A stretch of DNA of 64,000 bases, taken from NCBI RefSeq assembly GCF_004153445.1, contig NZ_SDQC01000002.1:310001-374000 (forward strand), written 5' to 3'. Below are positions 19,591 to 29,836 of this stretch, in pieces (within the stretch, counting starts at the first letter, position 1; every line of letters begins with the position of its first letter). Source of the stretch: Allopusillimonas soli (lineage in GTDB: Bacteria > Pseudomonadota > Gammaproteobacteria > Burkholderiales > Burkholderiaceae_B). A program made the translations under genes and the position numbers. The notes beneath the pieces are model-generated. The model saw only the letters and a program-made list of their open reading frames with translations. It was not told the origin of the DNA and searched no databases.

Positions 19591-20100
19591 TCAAGCCGCA
19601 CCCTGCGTTTCGCGCAAGGAAACCAGCAGCGCCACCACGCCAAGCACGCCGGTGGCCACAAACAACCCCATTCCCCAAAGCGAATATTCCACGCCCATCA
19701 ATGCTACCCGCGCATCCGCGCATGTTGCGTAAATGCCGAAGAGCCAGGGCAATGCGGCATCCAATCCCGAGCCGGCAATAAAACGATCCGCGAAGGTCAA
19801 ATCGCAAGAAAACAGATTCGACGCCACGGTGTATTGATACCAGGCCGCCGCCACGCCGCACACGCTCAGCGCCGCCGCCAGCACGGCAGCCAGCCGCAGT
19901 CCCAGGGGGCTGGCGCGCGACAGCCAGATTCCCAGCCAGCACACAACAGCAATCACCAGGAAAACAAGCCGCTGCAACACGCACCATGCACAAGGCATCA
20001 TATCGAAGACATGCTGGGATACTAGCGCAATACCCACCGCCGTTACGCACAGCAGTGCGACCAGATGGAGAAGGGCGGTAGGACGGCGTAACATGCTCAT
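19591..20100 (-). CDS. dsbB: Disulfide bond formation protein B (DsbB)
   Basis: 169 residues with four membrane helices. The two periplasmic redox pairs are present: C37-AW-C40 in MPCAWCVLQR, and C99 with C127 in the second loop (NLFSCDLTF, YATCADARV). DsbB reoxidises DsbA and passes electrons to quinones. The spacing of C99 and C127 agrees with the E. coli enzyme. It lies downstream of glnD on the minus strand with an 80-base gap, and it has its own weak ribosome site (AGAGAATCTC). Confidence 0.93.
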   Translation of the reverse strand: MSMLRRPTALLHLVALLCVTAVGIALVSQHVFDMMPCAWCVLQRLVFLVIAVVCWLGIWLSRASPLGLRLAAVLAAALSVCGVAAAWYQYTVASNLFSCDLTFADRFIAGSGLDAALPWLFGIYATCADARVALMGVEYSLWGMGLFVATGVLGVVALLVSLRETQGAA

Positions 20101-20183
20101 GAGATTCTCTGTTCAGGAAGATTTGACGGTACGGGCACACAAGGCCGTACAAACAGGTATGGACCGCAAGACGGGCGTTGCGT

Positions 20184-22778
20184 TCATCTGGTATCCAGCA
20201 TGGCGAGCAGGTCACGTTCAAAGCGCAACTGCTCGCGCGGGTGGCCAAGGATATCGCCTTCCACAATGAAGATGTCCTCGACCCGATCGCCTAGCGTCAT
20301 GATCTTGGCCATTTTGAGTTCGATGCGGTTGCGCGCGAAAACGCGAGCCATGCCATGCAGCAATCCCGGGCGGTCGGAGGCCGTGACGGAAAGCCGCCAG
20401 GATGCGCTGCGCTCGTCGGGCTGCAGGCTGACATTGGGAACAATCGGGAACACGCGCGCCCGCCGCGATCCGGGGCGCCTGGGCATTGATGCCTCGTTCA
20501 CATCCACGCCGGACTGCTCGTCGCTGATCAGCGCCTGCGCCAGTTCGTGCTCGACCAGCGATGCATTGGAACGATAGTCTTTGTCATGCGCGGGCAGCAG
20601 CACAATAAAGCTGTCCAGTGCCCAGCCGTGCCGCGTCGTATGTACGCGAGCGTCCAGTACGCTCAGCACGCGACGCTCGAAATACCGGCACATGGTTACG
20701 AATAGATCGCGGCGATCCCGCGTGTAAACCATGATCTGCAACGCTTCATTCAGGCCCACGACACGCGCCTTCACCACCGGCTCTTCCGAGGCGACACGAT
20801 AATACAGATGGCGGGTATGCCAGGCAATTTCGCTGGCATCGTGCCGCAAAAAGTAAGCCACATCCAGCTCGCGCCAGAAAGCATCGCGGCTTTCGTCGCG
20901 CAGTCCCATTTTGCGAATTTCGGTCGCGGCGGCCTGCTTGCGCTGCTCCAACACCGTGCTCCGGTCAGGCTGCGGTCCGCCCAGCATGACCAGTGTGAGG
21001 CGATATAAATCCTCGAGCAGCTTGCCTTTCCAGGCATTCCAGACTTTGGGGCTTGTGCCCCGGATATCCGCTACGGTCAGGAGATATAGCGCGGTCAGGC
21101 GCCGTTCGTTGCCCACCACCTGAACAAAATGGCGCACCACGTCGGGATCGCTCAGGTCCCGCTTTTGAGCAACCATGGACATGGTCAGGTGCTGACGCAC
21201 CAGAAACACGAGCAGCTCCTTGTCCCGCCGTTCTATGCCATGGTCATTGCAAAACCGACGCACCTCGCGCGCGCCCAGTTCGGAATGATCCCCACCACGC
21301 CCTTTCGCGATATCGTGGAACAGCGCCGCAACATACAACAGCCAGGGGCTGTCGAAACTGGCCATCAATTGGCTGGCAAACGGGTACTCCTGAGCGTGCT
21401 CGGGCATGGTGAAGCGGCGCAGATTGCGCACGACCATGAGGATATGCTGGTCGACCGTGTAGATATGGAAAAGGTCGTGCTGCATCTGTCCCACGATGCG
21501 CCGGAACACTGGCAGGTAGCGGGGCAGAATGTTCAGCATGGTCATGCGGCGCAGCGCATGCACGATCCCCCGTGGTTGCTGCAGAATCTGAAGAAATTGT
21601 CGCCGGTTGATCGGATTGCGCCGGAATTGCGCATCGATGCGGTGCCGCGCATGCCACATCGCCCGTTGGGTCCGCGCCGTCGTGCCCTCGATTTCCGGGT
21701 GTTCCTGCATGACCAGAAAGGCGCGGAACAACAGCGCCGGATTGCGCTCGAACGCATCCTCGCGATAGGTGCCGAGCCGGCCGCGCACGATGCAGAAATC
21801 GTCGTCGATACGGCGTGTCTGGTCCTCGCCCAGCGGAAACAGGCGCTCCTCCATGCTTTGCATAAGGATGACATTGAGCTGGCTTACCACTCGCGCCGCC
21901 CAGTAATAGCGCTGCATCAGTATTTCGCTGGGCCGGCGGCCACGCGCGGGCTCGAAGCCGTATATCCTGGCCAGGCCGGGCTGCAGGTCAAACAGCACGC
22001 GGTCCTCGCGGCGGCCGGCCAGCAGGTGCAGCTCGATGCGCAGGCGTTTGAATGCCTGTTCGGCGCGCCGCAGGGATCGATACTCCGAAGGCATGAGCCA
22101 ATCGCTGCGCGCGATTTCGCGCCAGCTGCGACCAAGGCCGGCTGCCTGAGCCAGCCACAGCAGGACCTGGAGATCGCGCAACCCGCCGGGCGATTCCTTG
22201 CAGTTGGGCTCCAGAGCGTAAGGCGTGTCCTGATGGCGCGCATGACGCTGCTGCATTTCAGCCCGTTTCGCCTGGAAGAACATCTGCACATCCAGTTGCT
22301 CCTGCATGGTGCTGCGCAGGTGCTTGAATAGATCCTTGCTGCCGGCCAGCCATCTCGCCTCGAGCAGCGCGGTTTCGACCGTGATATCGCTTGCCGCCTC
22401 CTGCTGACAATCGGCCACGGTGCGCACGCTGTGTCCGGGCTCCAGGCCCAGGTCCCACATGGCCGCGATCAGGGCGGCGATACGCGCTGAGTCGTCCTCG
22501 CTTGCCGTGCCTCGCAACAGCACCAGCACGTCGACGTCGGAATAGGGGAAGAGCTCGCCGCGTCCATAGCCACCGACCGCCGCCAGGGTGGCGTGCGCGG
22601 GAAGCGGGTGCAGTTTCACCAGATCGCGTAGCGTCTGATCGGCATTGCGGCGTAGGGAGGTAAGCAGGGTATCGGGGCGCAAGTGTTCGCGAAAGGCTGC
22701 AATGGCGGCCTTTCGGCGGTCGGCGTGCCGTTCGCGCAACGCGTCCAGTGCGGGCGCAATGCTGGCGGCGCGGTGCAT
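20184..22778 (-). CDS. glnD: Bifunctional PII uridylyltransferase/uridylyl-removing enzyme GlnD
   Basis: 864 residues, normal for GlnD. The N-terminal nucleotidyltransferase motif GGYGRGELFPYSDVD sits at residues 69-83. The HD hydrolase motif FHDIAKGRGGDHSELG is near residue 487, and two ACT domains fill the C terminus (LQIMVYTRDRRDLFV; WRLSVTASDRPGLLHGMARV). It uridylylates PII proteins when glutamine is low and reverses this when glutamine is high. The gene starts only 4 bases after the map stop, so map-glnD are probably co-transcribed. Confidence 0.97.
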   Translation of the reverse strand: MHRAASIAPALDALRERHADRRKAAIAAFREHLRPDTLLTSLRRNADQTLRDLVKLHPLPAHATLAAVGGYGRGELFPYSDVDVLVLLRGTASEDDSARIAALIAAMWDLGLEPGHSVRTVADCQQEAASDITVETALLEARWLAGSKDLFKHLRSTMQEQLDVQMFFQAKRAEMQQRHARHQDTPYALEPNCKESPGGLRDLQVLLWLAQAAGLGRSWREIARSDWLMPSEYRSLRRAEQAFKRLRIELHLLAGRREDRVLFDLQPGLARIYGFEPARGRRPSEILMQRYYWAARVVSQLNVILMQSMEERLFPLGEDQTRRIDDDFCIVRGRLGTYREDAFERNPALLFRAFLVMQEHPEIEGTTARTQRAMWHARHRIDAQFRRNPINRRQFLQILQQPRGIVHALRRMTMLNILPRYLPVFRRIVGQMQHDLFHIYTVDQHILMVVRNLRRFTMPEHAQEYPFASQLMASFDSPWLLYVAALFHDIAKGRGGDHSELGAREVRRFCNDHGIERRDKELLVFLVRQHLTMSMVAQKRDLSDPDVVRHFVQVVGNERRLTALYLLTVADIRGTSPKVWNAWKGKLLEDLYRLTLVMLGGPQPDRSTVLEQRKQAAATEIRKMGLRDESRDAFWRELDVAYFLRHDASEIAWHTRHLYYRVASEEPVVKARVVGLNEALQIMVYTRDRRDLFVTMCRYFERRVLSVLDARVHTTRHGWALDSFIVLLPAHDKDYRSNASLVEHELAQALISDEQSGVDVNEASMPRRPGSRRARVFPIVPNVSLQPDERSASWRLSVTASDRPGLLHGMARVFARNRIELKMAKIMTLGDRVEDIFIVEGDILGHPREQLRFERDLLAMLDTR

Positions 22779-22782
22779 GATG

Positions 22783-23589
22783 TCAGGCAGCCTGGATGAA
22801 ATCGGGCGGCGCCTGCATGCCTTCTGAAACCGTCAGGACTTCGTAGCCAGTGTCAGTAACCAGTATGCTGTGCTCCCACTGGGCGGAAAGGCTGTGGTCT
22901 CGGGTAACGACAGTCCAGCCATCGGCCAGTGTGCGTATTTCCTTTCGGCCTGCGTTCAGCATGGGCTCGATGGTGAATATCATGCCGGGCTCGAGCCGTA
23001 CGCCCGTGCCGGGCTTGCCGTAATGAAGAACCTGCGGATCCTGGTGGAACTTGCGTCCGACGCCATGGCCGCAGTACTCGCGCACCACGGAAAATCCTTG
23101 TTTCTCCGCATGCTTCTGGATGGCGTGCCCGACATCGCCAAGCGTGGCGCCCGGACGCACCTGCTGGATGCCCAGCCACATGCAGTCGAATGTGGTGTTG
23201 ACCAAGCGGCGAGCCAGAATGGACGGTTCGCCGATGTAATACATGCGGCTTGTATCCCCAAACCAGCCGTCCTTGATGATGGTGACATCAATGTTCATGA
23301 TGTCGCCGTTCTTGAGCACCTTGTCGCCGGGAATGCCGTGGCAGATGACATGATTGACGGAAGTGCAGATGGACGCGGGGAAGGGGGTGTAGCCCGGTGG
23401 CGCATAGCCCACGGTGGCCGACTTCACACCGAGCACATTGGTCAGGTATTCCATGCATAGCCTGTCCAGTTCGCCGGTGGTAATGCCTGGCTGCACATGG
23501 GGGGTCAGGTAATCAAGAATGGATGCTGCGTCCCGGCAGGCGGCGCGCATTTTTGCCAGGTCGGCGGGATCGGTGACGAGACTGCTCAT
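22783..23589 (-). CDS. map: Type I methionine aminopeptidase
   Basis: 268 residues. It removes initiator methionine from nascent proteins. The pita-bread fold and its five metal ligands can be followed through GDIMNIDVTIIKDGWFGDTSRM (two Asp), YCGHGVGRKFHQDPQV (His), GMIFTIEPMLN (Glu) and SAQWEHSILVTDTG (Glu). It is divergent from rpsB, the usual arrangement in proteobacteria, with glnD downstream. Confidence 0.97.
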   Translation of the reverse strand: MSSLVTDPADLAKMRAACRDAASILDYLTPHVQPGITTGELDRLCMEYLTNVLGVKSATVGYAPPGYTPFPASICTSVNHVICHGIPGDKVLKNGDIMNIDVTIIKDGWFGDTSRMYYIGEPSILARRLVNTTFDCMWLGIQQVRPGATLGDVGHAIQKHAEKQGFSVVREYCGHGVGRKFHQDPQVLHYGKPGTGVRLEPGMIFTIEPMLNAGRKEIRTLADGWTVVTRDHSLSAQWEHSILVTDTGYEVLTVSEGMQAPPDFIQAA

Positions 23590-23797
23590 GACGAATGAAT
23601 ATTTGCCTGAAAAAATGATAGAATTATAGGCTTTCCTGAAGTTTTGCCCTTTGTAAATCGCGTGCCGGGCAACCAGAGGGTGTCCAATTCAGGCCTTGCC
23701 TGTGCCAGGTTGTCGGAGTTCCGATTAACTTGTGCGCATGGCGCAGGCGCTTTGCGGATGCATGTCCCGGCACAAGACCCAACCCTTGGAGAATATC
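23590..23797. promoter_or_regulatory. Divergent map/rpsB intergenic region and rpsB leader
   Basis: A 208-base gap, AT-rich near map (23590-23640) and GC-rich towards rpsB. A possible weak rpsB promoter is TTGCCT (23603-23608) with TATAGG (23625-23630), 16 bases apart. About 165 bases of transcribed leader would then remain, which leaves room for the S2 autoregulatory structures known from gammaproteobacteria. I cannot fold it reliably by eye. The rpsB ribosome site is TTGGAG. Confidence 0.35.
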
Positions 23798-24544
23798 ATG
23801 TCTTTGATGCGTGAAATGCTGGAAGCCGGTGTGCATTTTGGCCACCAGACCCGTTTCTGGAACCCCAAAATGGCCCAGTACATCTTCGGCCAGCGCAACA
23901 AAATCCATATCGTCAACCTCGAGCGTACGGTTGACAAATTCATTGATGCCCAGAAGTTCGTTCGCCAACTGGCTGCGCGCGGAGGCACAATCCTGTTCGT
24001 CGGCACCAAGCGCGCAGCGCGCGAAACCATTGCCGCCGAAGCGGCCCGCTGCGGTATGCCCTATGTCGATAGCCGCTGGCTGGGCGGCATGATGACCAAT
24101 TTCAAGACGGTCAAGACCTCGGTCAAGCGCCTCAAGGAAATGGAAGCCCAGCAGGCCGAAGGCGTCACCGAGTCCATGAGCAAGAAGGAAGCGCTCATGT
24201 TCGAACGCGAGCTGGCCAAGCTTAACAAGTCCATCGGCGGCATCAAGGACATGAACACGCTGCCGGATGCGCTGTTCGTCATCGATGTGGGCTATCACAA
24301 GATCGCCGTCGCCGAGGCCGGCACCCTGGGCATTCCCGTGGTCGGCGTAGTTGATACCAACCATTCCCCCGATGGCGTCGAACACGTCATCCCCGGCAAC
24401 GATGATTCCGCCAAGGCCATCGTTCTTTATGCCCGCGGCATTGCCGATGCGGTACTCGAAGGCCGCGAACAGAACCTGAACGGCCTGGTCGAGGAAATCA
24501 CCGAGGGCGAGGAGTTCGTCGAGGTCGAGGAAGAGCGCGAGTAA
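23798..24544 (+). CDS. rpsB: 30S ribosomal protein S2
   Basis: 248 residues. The start [25 protein letters not shown] and the segments [16 protein letters not shown] and [14 protein letters not shown] are highly conserved S2 signatures. The protein sits between the head and body of the 30S subunit. The ATG at 23798 has TTGGAG in front of it, so an upstream in-frame ATG at 23732 is excluded. tsf follows after 122 bases containing hairpins. Confidence 0.98.
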   Translation: MSLMREMLEAGVHFGHQTRFWNPKMAQYIFGQRNKIHIVNLERTVDKFIDAQKFVRQLAARGGTILFVGTKRAARETIAAEAARCGMPYVDSRWLGGMMTNFKTVKTSVKRLKEMEAQQAEGVTESMSKKEALMFERELAKLNKSIGGIKDMNTLPDALFVIDVGYHKIAVAEAGTLGIPVVGVVDTNHSPDGVEHVIPGNDDSAKAIVLYARGIADAVLEGREQNLNGLVEEITEGEEFVEVEEERE

Positions 24545-24622
24545 GTTCCGCCCGGCGCCCGGAGGGGCGCTCCTGAGCACGTGCGCCGCTGGCCTGGGGC
24601 GCGGCGCCGTCGCTTCGCACCT

Positions 24623-24648
24623 GCCCCGGCCCGACCGGGGCGTGTTTT
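24623..24648 (+). terminator. Hairpin with U-rich tail between rpsB and tsf (attenuator-like)
   Basis: A perfect 7-bp stem GCCCCGG / CCGGGGC (24623-24629 and 24635-24641) with loop CCCGA is followed by GTGTTTT. It stands 26 bases before the tsf GTG. A second perfect hairpin, GCGCCC-GGAG-GGGCGC (24555-24570), lies just after the rpsB stop. Partial termination would lower tsf expression relative to rpsB. Confidence 0.5.
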
Positions 24649-24666
24649 AGATAATTGGAGAGAATT

Positions 24667-25542
<876 letters not shown>

Positions 25543-25595
25543 GTCAGACTGTGCGGGACATAGCCCGGCGTGGCGTGTCTCGAAAAAAATCCGGG

Positions 25596-25613
25596 CCTGC
25601 GTCATGACGCAGG
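25596..25613. repeat. 18-bp perfect palindrome upstream of pyrH
   Basis: CCTGCGTCATGACGCAGG reads the same on both strands and lies in the 122-base tsf-pyrH gap, 52 bases before the pyrH start. It has no central loop or T-run, so it resembles an operator more than a terminator. No protein can be named for it. Confidence 0.6.
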
Positions 25614-25664
25614 TTCGAGTCTGGCTTACACTTTCGTTGGATTGTTTTCTGGGAAGAACTACCG

Positions 25665-26381
25665 ATGACCTCTCGATCTTATAAGCGCGTCCTGCTCAAA
25701 TTGTCCGGCGAAGCGCTGATGGGCGAAGATGCGTTTGGGATCAACCGTTCCACGATACTGCGCATGACTGAGGAAATTGCCGAGGTCGTGGCGCTCGGCG
25801 TGGAGCTCGCCATCGTCATAGGCGGCGGCAATATTTTCCGGGGCGTTGCGCCGGGCGCGCAGGGCATGGATCGCGCGACGGCCGACTACATGGGCATGAT
25901 GGCCACGGTCATGAATGCGCTTGCACTGCAGGATGCCCTGAAAAACAGAGGCGTCGACGCACGCGTCCAGTCCGCGCTCAATCTTGACCAGGTGGTCGAG
26001 CCTTATATCCGTCCCAAGGCGCTGCGCTACCTCGAGGAAGGCAAGGTTGTCATCTTCGCGGCGGGCACCGGCAACCCGTTCTTCACCACTGATACCGCCG
26101 CCGCGCTGCGGGGCGCCGAGATCGGCGCTGAAATCGTGCTGAAGGCCACAAAGGTGGACGGCATCTACAGCGCCGATCCGAACAAGGATCCTGACGCCAC
26201 GCGTTATGCCCGCATCAGCTTCGACGAGGCTATTGTCCGTAGGCTGGAGGTCATGGATGCGACCGCATTCGCCTTGTGCCGAGACCAGAAACTGCCCATC
26301 AAGGTATTTTCCATCAACAAACCTGGCGCGCTCAAGCGCGCGGTGGCCGGCGAGGACGAAGGCACGCTGGTGCACGTTTAA
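25665..26381 (+). CDS. pyrH: UMP kinase
   Basis: 238 residues, an amino-acid-kinase-fold enzyme that phosphorylates UMP to UDP and is regulated by GTP and UTP. Signatures are [12 protein letters not shown] at the N terminus, IGGGNIFRG near residues 47-55, ARGTGN-type [19 protein letters not shown] near 126-144, and [28 protein letters not shown] precedes the ATG. frr follows after 13 bases. Confidence 0.97.
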   Translation: MTSRSYKRVLLKLSGEALMGEDAFGINRSTILRMTEEIAEVVALGVELAIVIGGGNIFRGVAPGAQGMDRATADYMGMMATVMNALALQDALKNRGVDARVQSALNLDQVVEPYIRPKALRYLEEGKVVIFAAGTGNPFFTTDTAAALRGAEIGAEIVLKATKVDGIYSADPNKDPDATRYARISFDEAIVRRLEVMDATAFALCRDQKLPIKVFSINKPGALKRAVAGEDEGTLVHV

Positions 26382-26394
26382 GAAAGGAAAAGCA

Positions 26395-26955
26395 ATGAGT
26401 CTCATCGAGGTCAGAAAATCGGCTGAAACCCGCATGGGCAAGTCGATCGAGTCGCTCAAATCAGGCCTGGCCAAAATCCGGACCGGGCGCGCCCATGCGG
26501 GCCTGCTGGACCACGTTCTGGTCGAATATTACGGCTCGCCCGTGCCTGTCAGCCAGGTGGCCAATATCAATCTCATCGACGCGCGCACCATCAGCGTGCA
26601 GGTGTGGGAAAAAAGCATGGCCGGCCCAGTGGAAAAAGCCATCCGCGATTCGGACCTGGGGCTCAATCCCATTGCCATGGGCGAGAATATCCGTGTTCCC
26701 ATGCCTGCGCTCACCGAAGAGCGTCGCCGCGACCTGACCAAGGTGGTGCGGACCGAGGGCGAGGATGCCAAGATTGCCATCCGCAATCTGCGTCGCGACG
26801 CCAATGACGCGCTCAAGAAAATGGTCAAGGAAAAAGAAATTTCCGAGGACGACGAGCGCCGCATGCAGGATGACATCCAGAAGCTTACTGATCGGCATGT
26901 CGCCGAAGTCGACAAGCTGGTTTCCCAGAAAGAAGCGGAAATCATGACTGTGTAG
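26395..26955 (+). CDS. frr: Ribosome recycling factor
   Basis: 186 residues, the exact length class of RRF. It splits post-termination ribosomes together with EF-G. The sequence [20 protein letters not shown] begins the long three-helix bundle, followed by [15 protein letters not shown] and [14 protein letters not shown]. The start at 26395 has AAAGGAAAAGCA in front; an open frame reaching back into pyrH is a shadow. Confidence 0.97.
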   Translation: MSLIEVRKSAETRMGKSIESLKSGLAKIRTGRAHAGLLDHVLVEYYGSPVPVSQVANINLIDARTISVQVWEKSMAGPVEKAIRDSDLGLNPIAMGENIRVPMPALTEERRRDLTKVVRTEGEDAKIAIRNLRRDANDALKKMVKEKEISEDDERRMQDDIQKLTDRHVAEVDKLVSQKEAEIMTV

Positions 26956-26983
26956 CGTCTGCGCGCCGCCTGTTCCCGAGCCC

Positions 26984-27745
26984 ATGCCAGTCAGTTCCTC
27001 GACTCTCGATATTCCCGAGCATTCCTCCGTGCCTCGCCACTTGGCGATCATCATGGATGGCAATGGACGCTGGGCCACCGATCGTTTTCTTCCGCGCACC
27101 GCGGGTCATATGCGCGGGGTGCAGGCGGTTCGCAGGGTTGTCGAGTCCTGCGGCCGTCGCGGCGTCGAATTCCTCACGCTGTTTGCCTTTAGTTCGGAAA
27201 ACTGGCGCAGGCCGCAGGAAGAAGTATCCCTGCTTATGCGTCTATTCATCCAGACGCTCGAAAAGGAAGTCGGAAAGCTCCAGGAGCAGGGTGTCCGCCT
27301 GCGCATTGTGGGCGACATCGGGCGTTTCGAACCGCGGCTACAGGAACTCATCCGTGACGCAGAGGAAAGTACGGTACACAACAGTACGCTCAATCTCACC
27401 ATTGCCGCAAATTACGGCGGCCGATGGGACATCCTCCAGGCCACGCAACGCCTTCTGGCCCAGCATCCCGAATATGCGGCGCATCCCGAGCGCATCGACG
27501 AGGCCGCACTGGCCGGTTATCTGTCCATGGCCTACGCGCCCGAGCCCGATCTGTTCATTCGCACCGGCGGTGAACAGCGCATTTCCAATTTCCTTATCTG
27601 GCAGCTCGCCTACACCGAGCTTTATTTTTCTCCCGCCTACTGGCCTGATTTCGGCCCCCGGGACATTGACGACGCCTTTGCGTGGTACAAGGACAGAGAG
27701 CGGCGCTTTGGGCGCACAAGCGCCCAACTCGCCGACAAGAACTGA
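26984..27745 (+). CDS. uppS: Undecaprenyl diphosphate synthase
   Basis: 253 residues, a cis-prenyltransferase making the C55 lipid carrier for peptidoglycan and O-antigen. The catalytic Asp25 lies in [10 protein letters not shown]. Other signatures are [20 protein letters not shown] and the C-terminal [20 protein letters not shown]. It is 28 bases downstream of frr and 9 bases before cdsA, in the usual order. Confidence 0.97.
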   Translation: MPVSSSTLDIPEHSSVPRHLAIIMDGNGRWATDRFLPRTAGHMRGVQAVRRVVESCGRRGVEFLTLFAFSSENWRRPQEEVSLLMRLFIQTLEKEVGKLQEQGVRLRIVGDIGRFEPRLQELIRDAEESTVHNSTLNLTIAANYGGRWDILQATQRLLAQHPEYAAHPERIDEAALAGYLSMAYAPEPDLFIRTGGEQRISNFLIWQLAYTELYFSPAYWPDFGPRDIDDAFAWYKDRERRFGRTSAQLADKN

Positions 27746-27754
27746 GGAGATCCG

Positions 27755-28618
27755 ATGCTCAAGCAGCGTGTTCTGACGGCAATCGTCCTGCTGGTTGTCC
27801 TGCTGGCGGCGCTGCTTGCGCCGACGCCTTGGCCGCTGGCTGTATTGCTCACGCTCATGGCCGCATGCGCGCTCTGGGAATGGCTCAGGCTCACGCAGCG
27901 CACCGGCAGCCATCTTCCTGCCGGCGTCGCCGCCATCACAGGCATCGTCATGCTGTGCTTTGTGACCGGATGGCTGTCTCAGCCCGCGTCCCCCTGGACC
28001 TGGACGCTTCTCCTTGCCCTCAACGACTGGGCCATCCCTTGCATGGCGCTTGCATGGGTGCTGGGCGCTACAACCCTGGTTGTCCAGGGGCAGGCCACGC
28101 ATGCGGCGCATGGACGCCTGCTCAGTCTTTTCGGCCTCTTGGCAGTGGTGGCTGCATGGGCTGCCCTGCTGCAGCTGTTTCGCATACACGGAGCATGGTT
28201 TCTGGTCACGTTGCTGGCGCTGATCTGGTTCGCGGACATTGCGGCGTATTTCACGGGCCGCGCCTTCGGACGGCGCAAGCTTGCCCCGCGCGTCAGCCCA
28301 GGCAAGACCTGGGAGGGTGCCATAGGCGGTGTTGCCGCCGCCACGCTCTGGGTATCCTTGACCATGATGTGGCCAGGCAGTTTCGGCCATGAGCTCGCCC
28401 AGCACTGGCCAGCCTGGAGCGTGCCGTGCCTTGCGGCCCTGCTCGCTGCGCTGTCCATCGTGGGCGATCTGTTTGAATCCCTGCTCAAGCGCAGGGCGGG
28501 TGTCAAGGACTCCAGCCAGTTGCTGCCCGGGCATGGTGGGGTCTATGATCGCATCGACGCATTGTTGCCAGTGGCACCGGTGGCATTCATGCTGATTACC
28601 GGACATTCCATGTCATGA
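27755..28618 (+). CDS. cdsA: Phosphatidate cytidylyltransferase
   Basis: 287 residues with about eight hydrophobic membrane helices. It makes CDP-diacylglycerol from phosphatidic acid and CTP at the inner membrane. The C-terminal signature is complete: [19 protein letters not shown] followed by [25 protein letters not shown] lies before the ATG. The stop overlaps the dxr ATG by 4 bases. Confidence 0.96.
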   Translation: MLKQRVLTAIVLLVVLLAALLAPTPWPLAVLLTLMAACALWEWLRLTQRTGSHLPAGVAAITGIVMLCFVTGWLSQPASPWTWTLLLALNDWAIPCMALAWVLGATTLVVQGQATHAAHGRLLSLFGLLAVVAAWAALLQLFRIHGAWFLVTLLALIWFADIAAYFTGRAFGRRKLAPRVSPGKTWEGAIGGVAAATLWVSLTMMWPGSFGHELAQHWPAWSVPCLAALLAALSIVGDLFESLLKRRAGVKDSSQLLPGHGGVYDRIDALLPVAPVAFMLITGHSMS

Positions 28619-29814
28619 TTATGCAACAGGTATGTGTGCTGGGCTCAACCGGCTCCATAGGACAAAACACGCTGGATGTCATTGCCAGACATCCTGAGCG
28701 GCTGGCGGTCTACGCGCTCAGCGCGCACAGCCGTATCGAGCGCCTTGCTGCGCAGGCGGCGGCCACGAGCGCCCGGGTCGTCGTAGTGGCCGACGACGGC
28801 GCCCGCCAGCGATTCCTGAATGCCTGGCCGGGTGGCGCGATGCCTGAAATCCGTGTCGGCGCCCAGGCGCTGGCCGACACTGCGGCCGACCCGGAGGTCA
28901 CTTCCGTCATGGCGGCTATCGTGGGTGCTGCCGGCCTGCCTTCTGCGCTGGCGGCTGCGCGGGCCGGAAAGCGTGTGCTGCTGGCCAACAAGGAAGCACT
29001 GGTGGCTGCGGGTGGCCTCTTTATGCGCACCGTCCGAGAGTGCGGCGCCGAACTGCTTCCCATAGACAGCGAGCACAATGCCATTTTCCAGTGCATGCCG
29101 CACGGAGGCAGGGCACAGGCGCCCACCCAGCCCGCACCAGGCGTGCGGCGCCTGCTCCTGACGGCGTCGGGGGGGCCTTTTCGCGCCATGGCACGCGAAC
29201 AGCTGGACCATGTAACCCCCGACCAGGCATGCGCGCATCCCAATTGGCGCATGGGCCGGAAGATTTCCGTGGACTCGGCAACCATGCTCAACAAGGGGCT
29301 GGAGGTCATCGAAGCGCATTGGCTCTTTGCCATGCCTGAAGAGCGCATACAGGTGGTGGTGCATCCTCAGAGTATGGTGCATTCCATGGTCGAGTACGAG
29401 GACGGATCCGTACTGGCCCAGCTTGGACAGCCGGACATGCGCACACCCATCGCTTACGCGCTGGGCTTTCCGGAGCGCATAGATAGCGGGGTGGGGTTGT
29501 TCGATCTCGCCGCCATGGGCCGGCTGGACTTCGAACTGCCCGATCTGGAGCGCTTTCCCTGCCTGCGTCTGTCCTTCGAGGCCTTGCGTGCCGGGCAGGC
29601 CGCCTGCGTTGCGCTGAATGCCGCGAACGAGGTCGCTGTAGACCGGTTTCTCAAGCATCAAATTGGCTATACTCGTATCGCCTGTATCATAGAGTCCTGC
29701 CTGGAGCGGATGTCTGCAAAGGCCATGCCAAGGCCAGATACACTGGACGAGGTTCTGGACCTCGACGCGCAGGCCCGCGGCCTGGCCAGCGAGCTTTGCA
29801 TATCCGGATCCTGA
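28615..29814 (+). CDS. dxr: 1-deoxy-D-xylulose 5-phosphate reductoisomerase
   Basis: 399 residues. It converts DXP to 2-C-methyl-erythritol 4-phosphate with NADPH, the committed step of the MEP isoprenoid pathway. The NADPH motif [13 protein letters not shown] is at the N terminus. Metal and substrate segments are [22 protein letters not shown] and the run [20 protein letters not shown]. Its product pathway supplies precursors to UppS, encoded two genes upstream. Confidence 0.97.
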   Translation: MIMQQVCVLGSTGSIGQNTLDVIARHPERLAVYALSAHSRIERLAAQAAATSARVVVVADDGARQRFLNAWPGGAMPEIRVGAQALADTAADPEVTSVMAAIVGAAGLPSALAAARAGKRVLLANKEALVAAGGLFMRTVRECGAELLPIDSEHNAIFQCMPHGGRAQAPTQPAPGVRRLLLTASGGPFRAMAREQLDHVTPDQACAHPNWRMGRKISVDSATMLNKGLEVIEAHWLFAMPEERIQVVVHPQSMVHSMVEYEDGSVLAQLGQPDMRTPIAYALGFPERIDSGVGLFDLAAMGRLDFELPDLERFPCLRLSFEALRAGQAACVALNAANEVAVDRFLKHQIGYTRIACIIESCLERMSAKAMPRPDTLDEVLDLDAQARGLASELCISGS

Positions 29815-29836
29815 CCGGCCGTTATTCTCGAGCGCC

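Noticed and set aside
24655-24666. Upstream TTG start for tsf
   Set aside because: These bases are the TTGGAG ribosome site for the GTG at 24667, and EF-Ts conservation begins after it.
27338-28606. Open frame of 422 codons antisense to uppS and cdsA
   Set aside because: It spans two conserved genes on the other strand and is low-complexity (Gln/Arg/His-rich), typical of a GC-rich shadow.
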